Source of the DNA: Hedera helix
Lineage: Eukaryota; Streptophyta; Magnoliopsida; Apiales; Araliaceae
Reading direction: 5' to 3'
NCBI GenBank assembly: GCA_947179155.2
Contig: OX359270.1
Span: 4,002,077-4,066,076, forward strand
Length of the DNA stretch: 64,000 nucleotides
The position numbers and the translations under genes were made by a program. Of the stretch, positions 47,010 to 59,500 are shown piece after piece. The notes under the pieces were generated by a model, which searched no databases, was not told the DNA's origin, and was given only the letters and a program-made list of their open reading frames with translations. Each line of letters starts with the position of its first letter. Position 1 is the stretch's first letter.

Positions 47010-47858
47010 CTTCCTTGCTTTATCAATTTATTGTCATAATTTTATTGCTTAAAATTAAATAAAATAATAAATTACCTGATTATTCTTATATCGAAGCATA
47101 AAAAAATTGAATTAATATGTTTCTATTTGTTTTTTCTTTTAAGTTTTTTTTTTCGAAATTGATTTTTTTAAAGTTTTTAAAGATTAGTGAATGAATTTTT
47201 GATCCAATTAATTAACTAGACAAAGTGTTTAAATGAATTTAAATTGAGAAAACTAATTTTTATATTTTTCACATAGTGATTGTAACTTTTTAAATGTGTA
47301 AATTATTATCTTTTTTGGCTTACAAGTTACGGAAAGCATTATTATGCAGGAAATTGGGAAAGTTAATACAAAGAGTAGTATATCTTTTTGTTTTTTTAAA
47401 TGTTCTAATATATTATAATAATTTATCCCAACTTAAGGATGAGAGTTTAGATGACGGAGAAGATAACTTAAGGTCTGTTTGAGAACATTAAATCAATGGT
47501 TTAGAATTGAAATTGGTGCCCCCAATTCCAATTCAACTATTTAGATAACAAATATATTTTTAGAATTAGTATTGAATTCCAACATTAAACATCCCAATAT
47601 CATAAAATGAATATCATGCCCCATGAAACACACAATCGTTCGACTCTCTCCCTCCTCGCCATCCTAGCTAACTTCCTTTATCTCTCTCAAACCTCCCTCA
47701 AGGACCTCTTCTCTTCTAATGTCGTGTTTCCTCAACCCCGACCTCCGCCCACTAGCCAAATTGTCATCTAAACCTTTCTCTGTTATCTTTCTCATCTATA
47801 TTTTCTAGGGCTTTTCTATGACAACCATCTTCTAATGGAAACCCATCGCTGAAGAAGC
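47010..47858. other. Intergenic stretch between the P450 remnant and the Gypsy element
   Basis: AT-rich. The last P450 exon was not found here. At 47472-47490 aggtctgtttgagaac resembles one end of a Harbinger MITE, but no partner end was located. The segment 47640-47830 is CT-rich and featureless. Confidence 0.4.
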
Positions 47859-48249
47859 TGTAAGGATATGAATTCAGAGTTCCTTACTCAATTGAGCTGA
47901 AGCTAAGTTACAAACAGAAATGAAGGAAGAATTAGAGAATTCAGAGAGAGAAAGGAAAGATCAGACGAGAGAGAGAAGAATCTAGAGGGAAGGAGAAAGA
48001 GAAGAGAGAATTTTAGAGGGAAACAGAAATGTATTTCATTCCTTTCTACTCAACAATGTACAAGCCAGTAAATATATATCACTCAGCATTTCCTCGCCTG
48101 CACTGCTAACAAGCTACTTAACAGACTAAGGAATTGAAATGGCAAATATGCCCTGACTAACAGCTGACTAATGACAATAATGTCCAGACTAATAGCTAAC
48201 TGCTGACTCACTACTATGCTTCATTATTCAGTTAACTGCAATCCTTACA
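47859..48249 (-). repeat. 3' LTR of the Gypsy element, 391 bp
   Basis: Plus strand begins TGTAAGGATATG and ends GCAATCCTTACA, so the terminal inverted repeat is TGTAAGGAT/ATCCTTACA. It includes a GA-rich stretch (47930-48015). The preceding 5 bases are GAAGC; the other LTR is outside the window. Confidence 0.85.
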
Positions 48250-48268
48250 ATCTACCCCTCTTCAAACC
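48250..48268 (-). other. Polypurine tract of the Gypsy element
   Basis: The minus strand reads tttgaagaggggtagat immediately before the LTR start TGTAAGG. Confidence 0.7.
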
Positions 48269-49657
48269 AAACTTGCCCTCAACATTGGAAATTTCTGTCG
48301 AAACTGCTCCCAGTCCTCCCAGGTGGCTTCAGATGGTAGAGTGTTAGACCACTGAACCAAGACCTCCACAACAGCAGCATTATGTTTCTTAACTATCTTC
48401 CTGTCGAAGATAGCCAAAGGTTCTACCACGAATTGACCGTGAGCGTCCAGCTGAGGAAGTGTAAAAGAACTAGAATAATTAGAACCATTTTTTTTCTTAA
48501 GCATTGAGACATGGAACAGAGGATGAAATCTAGTGTCAAGTGGAAGTTTGAGTCTGTAAGCAACAGGACCAATCCTTTCCACAGGAAATGGACCAAAATA
48601 TTTAGGAGATAATTTCCCAAATTTGACCTGAGACAAGGTAGATTGTTTATAGGGGCTTAATTCTGAGATACACCAAATCACCTACCACAAAAGACCTTTC
48701 ACTCTTTCTGTTTTCAGAATGTTGCTTCATTCTGGATTGAGCATTGGTCAAATTCTGCTTAAGCAACTACAGCAACTAAGTTCGGTCTTGACAAAAAGAT
48801 TTAACAACAGCATCATGAATTTGGCCAAATTGATGGAAATTAAGGTGTAGAGGTTTTTAACCATACAAAGCTTTAAAATGAGTAATCTTCAATCCCCTAT
48901 GGTAATGGGTATTATACCACCACTCAGCCAAAGCAAGCCAGGATGACCAATTGGTAAGCCTATGAGAAACCATGCACCTTAAGTAACATTCCAACACCTG
49001 ATTAAGCTTCTCAGTTTGTCCATCTGACTGTGAATGATATGCAGAACTGAGGTTGAGTTTGGTGCCCACCAATTTGAATAGAGACTGCCAAAAAAGGCTA
49101 ATAAAAACCTTATCTCTATCGGAGACAATAATAGAGGGGAAACCATGAAATTTGTAAATTTAATTAACGAAAACTTTAGCTAATTCAGCAGTAGTAAAGG
49201 GATGATGAAGAGGAATAAAATGGTCATACTTGGTAAATTTGTCAACCGCTACCCAAATTATAGTAAAATTATTAGATTTTGGTAATCCCTCAATGAAATC
49301 CATGGAAATATCTACCCAAGAACCTTCAGGAATAGGCAAGGGTTGTAGCAACCCTGGTAATGCCACAGTCTCAGTTTTTTGTTGTCGGCAGATTTCACAT
49401 TCTTTTACAAACTTAGTAACATCCTCCTTCATAGTTAACCAGTAAAAATATTTGTTAAGTCTCTCATAAGTACCCCTAATATCAAAGTGACCCCTAGCAG
49501 GTGAATCATGGAATTCAGACAGTAGTTTAGTTCTCAGCTGTAGGTCTGGACCTATCACAAGTCTGTTATGGAATTTAAGCCTTCCATTATGAAATGAATA
49601 TCCTAGCAAAGATTGGGGATCCAACTGTAGTTGAACAATGATATCCCTTAACCCTTC
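48262..49657 (-). pseudogene. Gypsy integrase region with C-terminal chromodomain-like segment
   Basis: In order on the minus strand: the zinc-binding segment (RGHFDIRGTYERLNKYFYW, then VKECEICRQQK), the catalytic core (DISMDFIEGLPKS with the first acidic residue; SDRDKVF near 49120 with the second; AYHSQSDGQTEKLNQVLECY with the third), then AEWWYNTHYH. After a gap come FGKLSPKYFGPFPVERIGPV and HPLFHVSMLKK, and a chromodomain-like end (VVEVLVQWSNTLPSEATWED). Lesions: in-frame stops at 49160-49162 and 48857-48859, further stops near 48760-48780, and a frame change near 48664. Integrase inserts element cDNA; the chromodomain targets chromatin. This copy is dead. Confidence 0.88.
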
Positions 49658-49906
49658 TGTTAGTTCCCAGATGCACATAAGTGATCTAGAAGGGGGGGGG
49701 GGGTTGAATAGATCTCTTAAAAATCTTTTTCTTTTAAGATTGAGTTCAAAGATTTAATAGCAATTAATAAACTTAATTAAGATTTGTTTGCACAGCGGAA
49801 TATTAGTTAGAAAAACACCCCTTATAGATTTGTAAAACTTCTCCGTTAAGTTTAAGATTATTTTGAAGAAAGTCACTTGTTAAGTAAACTAATTCACAGT
49901 CATATG

Positions 49907-49909
<3 letters not shown>

Positions 49910-49952
<43 letters not shown>
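49910..49952. repeat. AT microsatellite
   Basis: A (TA)n run of about 21 units within the solo-LTR-like element. Confidence 0.9.
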
Positions 49953-49954
<2 letters not shown>

Positions 49955-51374
49955 ACATAATGTAAATGACTGAATGTAAATGATACCAGAGAGTTTAAAG
50001 TGGTTCGGAGACTGAATAACTCCTACTCCACTCTTCTACTACAACGAGTAGGAAATCCACTAAGGTTTAGTTCTCCTGACTAGGACACTCTTGCCCTCAT
50101 CAAGTCCAGCAGACTTGGCTCTTTTAGTCACATTAAGACTAGGACACTTTTGCCCTCATCAAGGCTAATAGCCTTGGGACTGTAGACTAAGTCCAGCAGA
50201 CTTAGAATCTCTTGTACCCTTAGGTACTCAACAAGTCCAGCAGACTTGATTTGTTTGTCCGTTGGGTTGTGCTGCTAAGTAGAACATTTTCTCTTCTTCA
50301 TCTTTAGGTACTTAGTATGTAGCGACCCGAAATATTTTAATATAGAGAAATGGAATTATTGGCTGTAATTGTAAATTTCTAGAGGATTAAATTAAATCAT
50401 TATATGATGGCTTGGTTTAATTAATTATGCGTTGAAATAATTAAAGAAATTTAAGGAAGGTTCAATTCATGGGTTAATTAAATTAATGAACCAACCTAGG
50501 TTGTGTAGTATCAAAGTTTGATAGGGTAAATGAGCTATGTGATATTTAATTAAATAGCTAGCAAGTTAAGCTGGATGTGTAAATTAATTAATATGGTTAT
50601 TAATTAATGAGATTTCGTAAACATTAATAATGTTATATTTATTTTCATTTGGAAAGTTATTGATAGTGGGGTATTAATATTTTATATTTCCACTAGGAAT
50701 TTAATTTGGGCAACCCAAAACTTAGTTGCAATATAAATAACACTTGGGCCACCAATTGTTTAATTAACAAAACAAATAGCAGCCCAGCCCAAGAGTAATA
50801 ACATAACCCGGTGGAAAAAGTAAGAGTGCCACTAATTTAGGGACAAAACCTCAGAAAAAGCAGAGCACGTGCAGTTTGTGCAAAGCTCAAGGAATCAGTG
50901 CTGAGAAAAGAAGGAACAAGTCAGGCATAGGGGAGGCTAGGGGTTCCAACTCCTCAGAGTTGTCTAAGGCTGAGAGAGTGTTGTATAACCTCAGTCATTC
51001 CCTCATTTCCCCTTCGCGTTCATTTAGGCTAAGAGAGATATTGAGCTTGAAGTAAATGCAAACTTCAGAGGAGTTCATGCTATTCGGAGAAGGCAGAATC
51101 TGAATGTAAATCATCTGTCAAAGATTGAAGGTATTATCCGGTTATTTTGATTTAACTAGTTTTATCTTATTTTGGATTAAGGAAACAAAATATGCTAGAG
51201 TTGCATATGAGGTGTTTAAATGAGACTAATGTGAACTCGGCAGTCAAATGTTGTTAAAACTAGTTAATGATTGAATTAGAACTAGAATAGTGGTTTCAGT
51301 TATTTTACACAGTCAACATTAAGAGTCTGAACCACAGTTGGTTTGTACTCAATGTTCATGTTCATAAAACGTTA

Positions 51375-51910
51375 GAGTGAACTGGTGGTAGAGTGCTCTG
51401 GTAGTAGAGTGTTGCTGGTAGTAGAGTGAACTGGTAGTAGAGTACTGCTGGTAGTAGAGTACTGCTGGTAGTAGAGTGAACTGGTAGTAGAGTGCTCTGG
51501 TAGTAGAGTGCTGCTGGTAGTAGAGTGAACTGGTAGTAGAGTGCTCTGGTAGTAGAGTGAACTGGTAGTAGAGTGCTGCTGGTAATAGAGTGAACTGGTA
51601 GTAGAGTGCTCTGGTAGTAGAGAGCTACTGGTAGTAGAGTGAACTGGTAGTAGAGTGCTGCTGGTAGTAGAGTGAACTGGTAGTAGAGTGCTGCTGGTGG
51701 TAGAGTGAACTGGTAGTAGAGTGCTCTGGTAGTAGAGTGTTGCTGGTAGTAGAGTGCTGCTGGTAGTAGAGTGAACTGGTAGTAGAGTACTGCTGGTAGT
51801 AGAGTGAAAATCGTAGAGTGAAAAGTCCAAAACGTAGAGTGAAAATCGTAGAGTGAAAAGTGAAAAACGTAGAGTGAAGGTGAAAATCGTAGAGTGAAAA
51901 TCGTAGAGTC
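51375..51910 (+). repeat. ggtagtagagtg tandem array, left LTR
   Basis: Units of 16-18 bp mix three versions: ctggtagtagagtgaa, ctctggtagtagagtg and ctgctggtagtagagtg. From about 51806 come six cgtagagtg(a) units in a shorter spacing. The minus-strand frame is a repetitive Ser-Thr-Leu-Leu-Pro peptide and not a gene. Confidence 0.85.
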
Positions 51911-53249
51911 TGGACAGCTTCAGCATCAGTTAGTAATATGAGCATAACTTTTGTATACGGATTCAGATTAATATGATTCAAGATGTTTTGGAAATCTGAG
52001 AGATAGACTTATAACTTTTATTCTTTAACTTTTTCGATTTAAGGTCTGTAACAGAGTCTAAATTGACCATCTTGAGGTATGATGGGTAATTAGAGGCAAT
52101 CGGAGGGCGTCGGGCATGCACGTGTGCAACGTGTAATGTTTTCGACACTAAGTTATACTTTTCTTTGTATAAAGCATGAATATTATGATTTATAATGATG
52201 TCTATCATTAATCAACGATTAATTAGATAAGTGTATGAGCATGCTAAACGTGTGCATATGAGGCGGGATAGACGTGTGGCGTATAAACGTCGAAACGCTG
52301 TGTAAAGTGTTATTTAACAATTTAATAACCTTAGAGATTAATTGAGGTAATACTAATTGAGATTAGTAAGAGTTTTAAATATTGTCTGAGGCGGGTTATA
52401 TTATGACAACTTGATGAGGTAATTGTAGAATTAAACCTAGTAGTGACTAATTGGTAGATTGACTTAAATAATTATGAGGACCAAATGATAATGTTATGGC
52501 ATTAAGGAATGTCGGATATACAAAGTTAAGTATAGAAGGTTTACGATATTTATGTGAAACACCGTGATGAATCCACAATGGACTAAACTAATGAATCAAC
52601 CCTAGTGAATAAATGGGACGATAAAAGGAAGTAGACATCCTAAGAATATGATTAAATATTGAGTCAAACTTTGACTAATATAATGCACCGTTGATCTCTC
52701 ATGTTGTATAGGTGGTGCAAGGAACGCGAAAGGTTAGCGTAAACTGGTGTTGCAATCCAGGCAAGTCTTTCAGTGATATTTGTTATCCCTGCAAGTTTTC
52801 CAGTGTTATGTTTTATATGCATAAACTATTAAATGTGCACTCATGTTATGTGCTATCTGATTGTAAATGTGTTTGTGTACGATCATATGTTGTTAATAGC
52901 TGTTATATATAATTAATGCTATGAATCAAATGTGTTATATGAGTTATATAACATGGTAACATTGACATGCATGGTAAGCATGGGTAGATTTTATAAATGC
53001 AACGCATGATAAGCATGATGCCTATATAAATGCCAAGCATGGAGCATAAAGCATAAATTAAATATAACCTACGTGTTATGTGTTAGCTGTTGGACTTGCT
53101 GAGCCGTCGTGCTCATTCTTGCTTTAAATTAACATTTTCAGCGAAGTAAATGAAGAAATTCTTGAAGGCGTTGGATATACGGTATGTTGAATAGAAAACT
53201 CAGGTTGCTGTAATGGGAAACAGTTGTTGCATTGGCTTTATTGATCTGT

Positions 53250-53515
53250 GGTCATGATCGTAGAGTGAGCCTCGGCAATCGTAGAGTGAGCCTCAGCGAT
53301 CGTAAAGTGAGCCTCAGCGATCGTAGAGTGAGCCTCAGCGATCGTAGAGTGAGCCTCAGCAATCGTAGAGTGAGTCTCAGCCGATCGTAGAGTGCTTGGT
53401 CTTAGAGTAGCAAATCGTTGAGTAATTTCACTGTGGGATCGTAGAGTGAAATTCCACTGTCCAAGTTTTTCTGTGAGCGCAGACTGCCAAGCTAGACGAT
53501 CGTAGAGTGACTTCA
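53250..53515 (+). repeat. atcgtagagtgagcctcag tandem array, left LTR
   Basis: A 22-bp unit, atcgtagagtgagcctcagc, repeats about 6-7 times, then single atcgtagagtg words recur to 53505. Confidence 0.85.
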
Positions 53516-53886
53516 CAAACAATATTAGCGTATCTTACAGCTTGCCGTTTTGATAATCTAGTTTGATGAATCATATATTTAGCCTACTGGATTATAAAGA
53601 ATATCTCATAGAGGTAAAGATTATATATTACATTATAATGTATATGATCTAGAGACGTGAAAGAGCGATGTAAAGATTGCGATTTTGGGAATAGAAGATT
53701 TTTGAAAGTTAATTAAGTTTATCAATTAATATATTGAGTTTTAACAGCATTAAATTTTATCTTTTATGTAATGTTGTGTATAATAAGGAGAAGGTTGTTC
53801 GTGTAACAACTTAAACTCAGGATTGAGGTTATTTCTGACGGACCAGATCCGGGGTTATTGGAGACGGATTTTGGGGCTGTCACAGT

Positions 53887-53898
53887 TGGTATCAGAGC
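53887..53898 (+). other. Primer-binding site (initiator Met tRNA)
   Basis: tggtatcagagc lies two bases after the left LTR end, the standard primer word of many plant LTR elements. Confidence 0.9.
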
Positions 53899-56561
53899 TG
53901 ATAGGTTATAAACCTTAGGTAGGATTACCTTAGGCTATAACCTTAGTAAGAAAGAGTAAGGTTAGTTGCATGTTCTAAAAACCCAAGAGTATAGTAAGCT
54001 CGTGACTCATGATTGTATGGTGGAGCCCCTCAGCGAATGGGCGACTATGGCCTGACTAGGACAAGCTCCTCAAGCCATATGATTGTGGTAAGTTCCTAAG
54101 CCCAAATACATGATAAGTTTGATGAACATAGGAGGATTAGAGTAGAGAGCCATAAGTTGAGAAATATAGTTCTCAGATATTGGCTAAGGTTAAGGAAAAT
54201 GTTAAATGATCTGTTAAAGGATTAACATCATGGTAGATAACAAGATGCTATAAACAAAAGATACTATGGGGAATAGTAGTAAACTCATAGCGAGTGGTAT
54301 GTGTTGAAATATGGAGTTTAAGCCATATGTGCGGAACATATGAAATTCATAAAGAAGAAAATAAGTGCATGTTTGAGGAGATTTAAAGAAGGATCTCCAT
54401 GGATGTATTCAAAATGAATAAAAAGGAAGGATCGTACAGTAAAATGATTTAAGATGAATGATTGGACTGTGAAATTTAACGATCCTAGAATAAGTGAGAA
54501 ATCATATAGTGAATTCAATTGTGAACTAAGGTCATATGGTGATCATAGTGAAATCATGGAATAACAGAAGATCTGTTAAATGATTAAGAGAATGTTTACA
54601 TAGCATGACGCTATTCAAAGGTAAATATTATGAAATAGTATGGAGTAAACTCATAAAGAGTGGTTTGTGATAATGTATGAATTTAGAAAATTCATATTAA
54701 GTTAAGAAAAGTTAGAGGTTAAAGGTTTTTAATGGAGGACTCATGTTAGTGGCTGAGTTGTATGATTCCTTGTATGGGCGGGGAATTTGTACCTGGTTTG
54801 AGAACCACTTAGCTTCCTATTAGATTAGTGGCTAAGATAACCAATTCCTTGTATGGGCAGGGGATTGTGTTTGGTTCGATAACCACTTAGCTTCCTACAT
54901 TGATAATCAATTGAAACCTGGTATCGCGTTATTCGCTATATGTATGTTGAGAAGGTGATTCTTTTCTCATATGTATAACGGATAGGTAGAGGATGTTAAA
55001 ATAAGTTCGTGTTCTGAGAACCGACACGTATGGTAAGTTCGTGACTCATAGTCATGTGGTGGAGTCCCTCAGCGAATGGGCGACTATGGCCTGACTAGGA
55101 TAAGCTCCTCAAACCATATGATTGTGGTAAGTTCCTGAGCCCAAATACGTGGTAAGTTTGATGAACAGTGAGTGTGGGTAGAATTAAGTAGCAAAATTAA
55201 AGCTATACTAAGGATAGTTATTAAGCTGGAAAAGATGAGGAGTAAAATTGGTGTTTATTTGAGGTTTTAGGATATTCTAAATCTTCTAGCTGTGCTAGAC
55301 CTTGAATTCTTAAAATCGTGCCAAAATTTGCACTTTTATGCCTTTTGAAAGAATTGGATGATGATTTTCAGTTGTTTTTGAAACGTTATTTTTGAAACGT
55401 TTAAATGAGGGTCTATGCCATTTGTATCGGCTAGACATTGTTGATTTTAACTTGAAGTGATGAACTTCACAAATTTTATTGCACATGTGTGCTCTTGGAG
55501 AGTTTAAAGTTCTGATTGATATTCGAGCTATTGTTGAAAAGTCTAAGCTAATTGATTCGGCTAGACAAAGGTTGAGTTATATTTTTCAAGTATTTCTTGG
55601 GAGTTATGTTGGGAATTCAACATTTTAAATAAAGGTAATAAATGTTATGCGTATACATGGGGTACATAAGGTTGATCTCCATAAGTGGGAGTACCCGGTT
55701 TAAATGTTATGCATATACATAGAGTACGGAAGGTTGATCACCTTAAAGTGATAAGTACTCGGGTTAAGTGTGTACAGTTTTTTTGCAGATTTTTAAATAC
55801 CCCTAAGGTGGTTAGTAAAATTTCTAATGACACCGGACAAAGGGGATTGTTTATTTTAAAGGGGTAATTTTTATTTCCTGGTTATTCAAATTCATTCACA
55901 GTTATTGATCAATTGTGAAGACTCCTGGGAGATGTTCCAATGTTCTGGACATCGAATGGGTAAAGGGGTAAGTATGTTGTAATTTCGAGGACGAAATTCT
56001 TAGAAGAAGGGGTGAATGTAATGACCCGGAAATTCATAAGACTGATTAGTATGGTCTTAGGAGATTGATGTGATTTAAGACTACGTTAATCCTTAGATGA
56101 GGAAGTAGTGGATAGTCGATTTGTGGAAATTTTAAGCTTTCGAGGATTCAAGCGGGAGATTTGAGGTTAAGATATAAAACTAACCCTAGTAAAGTGGTAA
56201 AGATCGCTGGAAAGGAATTAGAGTCCAGTCACGGAGGGACTAGGACAGTGTTTATAAAACAATAAGTAAAACAATGCCTATGTTAAAATAATCGATAAGA
56301 TTGATCGGCGGGGCAAATGTTGTAAGGATGTAGTGCTAATTCCAAGGATGGAATCATTTGTAAGGATTAAGTTAAAAACTTAATCTGAGGAAAATAATTG
56401 TTAGGAGTTTAAAACCTAGAATTGGTTGAAGGGGTATATGATAAGGTATACACTAAGTTAAGTATCTATATAGTATATAGGTGCAGAAAATATGATGAGG
56501 AAGAATTACCCTCATATTTTGAATTTTACCTTATATTGCAATTTCGGGGACGAAATTATTA
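53899..56561 (+). other. Non-coding interior of the LARD element
   Basis: Two direct copies (about 54000-54125 and 55028-55170) carry cagcgaatgggcgactatgg and gtggtaagttcct. Another pair at 54768-54900 has aaccacttagcttccta twice. At 55982-56030 atttcgaggacgaaattctt, a purine run and tgtaatgacccgg look like the 3' end and LTR start of a different Gypsy element. No open frame is credible. Confidence 0.7.
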
Positions 56562-56575
56562 TAAGAGGGGAAGAA
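56562..56575 (+). other. Polypurine tract before right LTR
   Basis: taagaggggaagaa, preceded by atttcggggacgaaatt, ends at the LTR start TGTAGCG. Confidence 0.8.
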
Positions 56576-59500
56576 TGTAGCGACCCGAAATATTTTAATA
56601 TAGAGAAATGGAATTATTGGCTGTAATTGTAAATTTCTAGAGGATTAAATTAAATCATTATATGATGGCTTGGTTTAATTAATTATGCGTTGAAATAATT
56701 AAAGAAATTTAAGGAAGGTTCAATTGATGGGTTAATTAAATTAATGAACCAACCTAGGTTGTGTAGTATCAAAGTTTGATAGGGTAAATGAGCTATGTGA
56801 TATTTAATTAAATAGCTAGCAAGTTAAGCTGGATGTGTAAATTAATTAATATGGTTATTAATTAATGAGATTTCGTAAATATTAATAATGTTATATTTAT
56901 TTTCATTTGGAAAGTTATTGATAGTGGGGTATTAATATTTTATATTTCCACTAGGAATTTAATTTGGGCAACCCAAAGCTTAGTTGCAATATAAATAACA
57001 CTTGGGCCACCAATTGTTTAATTAACAAAACAAATAGCAGCCCAGCCCAAGAGTAATAACATAACCCGGTGGAAAAAGTAAGAGTGCCACTAATTTAGGG
57101 ACAAAACCTCAGAAAAAGCAGAGCACGCGCAGTTTGTGCAAAGCTCAAGGAATCAGTGCTGAGAAAAGAAGGAACAAGTCAGGCATAGGGGACGCTATAG
57201 GTTCCAACTCCTCAGAGTTGTCTAAGGCTGAGAGAATGTTGTATAACCTCAGTCATTCCCTCATTTCCCCTTCGCGTTCATTTAGGCTAAGAGAGATATT
57301 GAGCTTGAAGTAAATGCAAACTTCAGAGGAGTTCATGCTATTCGGAGAAGGCAGAATCTGAATGTAAATCATCTGTCAAAGATTGAAGGTATTATCCGGT
57401 TATTTTGATTTAACTAGTTTTATCTTATTTTGGATTAAGGAAACAAAATATGCTAGAGTTGCATATGAGGTGTTTAAATGAGACTAATGTGAACTCGGCA
57501 GTCAAATGTTGTTAAAACTAGTTAATGATTGAATTAGAACTAGAATAGTGGTTTCAGTTATTTTACACAGTCAACATTAAGAGTCTGAACCACAGTTGGT
57601 CTGTACTCAATGTTCATGTTCATAAAACGTTAGAGTGAACTGGTGGTAGAGTGCTCTGGTAGTAGAGTACTGCTGGTAGTAGAGTGAACTGGTAGTAGAG
57701 TGCTCTGGTGGTAGAGTGAACTGGTAGTAGAGTGCTCTGGTAGTAGAGTGCTGCTGGTAGTAGAGTGCTCTGGTAGTAGAGTGCTGCTGGTAGTAGAGTG
57801 AACTTGTAGTAGAGTGCTCTGGTAGTAGAGTGAACTGGTAGTAGAGTGCTCTGGTAGTAGAGTGCTGCTGGTAGTAGAGTGCTGCTGGTAGTAGAGTGAA
57901 CTGGTAGTAGAGTGCTGCTGGTAGTAGAGTGCTCTGGTAGTAGAGTGCTGCTGGTAGTAGAGTGAACTGGTAGTAGAGTGCTGCTGGTAGTAGAGTGAAC
58001 TGGTAGTAGAGTGCTGCTGGTGGTAGAGTGAACTGGTAGTAGAGTGCTCTGGTAGTAGAGTGTTGCTGGTAGTAGAGTGCTGCTGGTAGTAGAGTGAACT
58101 GGTAGTAGAGTGCTGCTGGTAGTAGAGTGAAAATCGTAGAGTGAAAAGTCCAAAACGTAGAGTGAAAATCGTAGAGTGAAAAGTGAAAAACGTAGAGTGA
58201 AGGTGAAAATCGTAGAGTGAAAATCGTAGAGTCTGGACAGCTTCAGCATCAGTTAGTAATATGAGCATAACTTTTGTATACGGATTCAGATTAATATGAT
58301 TCAAAATGTTTTGGAAATCTGAGAGATAGACTTATAACTTTTATTCTTTAACTTTTTCGATTTGAGGTCTGTAACATAGTCTAAATTGACCATCTTGAGG
58401 TATGATGGGTAATTAGAGGCAATCAGAGGGCGTCGGGCATGCACGTGTGCAACGTGCAATGTTTTCGACACTAAGTTATACTTTTCTTTGTATAAAGCAT
58501 GAATATTATGATTTATAATGATGTCTATCATTAATCAACGATTAATTAGATAAGTGTATGAGCATGCTAAACGTGTGCATATGAGGCGGGATAGACGTGT
58601 GGCGTATAAACGTCGAAACGCTGTGTAAAGTGTTATTTAACAATTTAATAACCTTAGAGATTAATTGAGGTAATACTAATTGGGATTAGTAAGAGTTTTA
58701 AATATTGTCTGAGGCGGGTTATATTATGACAACTTGATGAGGTAATTGTAGAATTAAACCTAGTAAAGTCCAGTAGTGACTAATTGGTAGATTGACTTAA
58801 ATAATTATGAGGACCAAATGATAATGTTATGGCATTAAGGAATGTCGGATATACAAAGTTAAGTATAGAAGGTTTACGGTGTTTATGTGAAACACCGTGA
58901 TGAATCCATAATGGACTAAACTAATGAATCAACCCTAGTGAATAAATGGGACGATAAAAGGAAGTAGACATCCTAAGAATATGATTAAATATTGAGTCAA
59001 ACTTTGACTAATATAATGCACCGTTGATCTCTCATGTTGTATAGGCGGTGCAAGGAACGCGAAAGGTTAGCGTAAACTGGTGTTGCAATCTAGGCAAGTC
59101 TTTCAGTGATATTTGTTATCCCTGCAAGTTTTCCAGTGTTATGTTTTATATGCATAAACTATTAAATGTGCACTCATGTTATGTGCTATCTGATTGTAAA
59201 TGTGTTTGTGTACGATCATATGTTGTTAATAGCTGTTATATATAATTAATGCTATGAATCAAATGTGTTATATGAGTTATATAACATGGTAACATTGACA
59301 TGCATGGTAAGCATGGGTAGATTTTATAAATGCAACGCATGATAAGCATGATGCCTATATAAATGCCAAGCATGGAGCATAAAGCATAAATTAAATATAA
59401 CCTACGTGTTATGTGTTAGCTGTTGGACTTGCTGAGCCGTCGTGCTCATTCTTGCTTTAAATTAACATTTTCAGCGAAGTAAATGAAGAAATTCTTGAAG

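Larger units (their letters stand above)
50318..53884 (+). repeat. Left LTR of the 50.3-60.2 kb element
   Basis: Contains a probable TATA box (tataaata, 50732-50739), a 16-18-bp array at about 51375-51806, cgtagagtg repeats to 51910, and a second array at about 53250-53400. Otherwise unique, AT-rich and non-coding. Confidence 0.9.

Noticed and set aside
51372..51981. Ser/Thr/Leu/Pro-rich frames up to 224 codons (also 57620-58304)
   Set aside because: They are translations of the ggtagtagagtg array in two frames; not conserved in length between the two LTRs.
52712..52912. 65-66-codon frame conserved in both LTRs (also 59048-59245)
   Set aside because: Conserved only because the LTRs are recent duplicates; start differs between copies and no domain is visible.
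53250..53400. CRISPR-like regular repeats (also 59585-59745)
   Set aside because: The repeats are direct 22-bp tandem units without unique spacers, inside a plant LTR.
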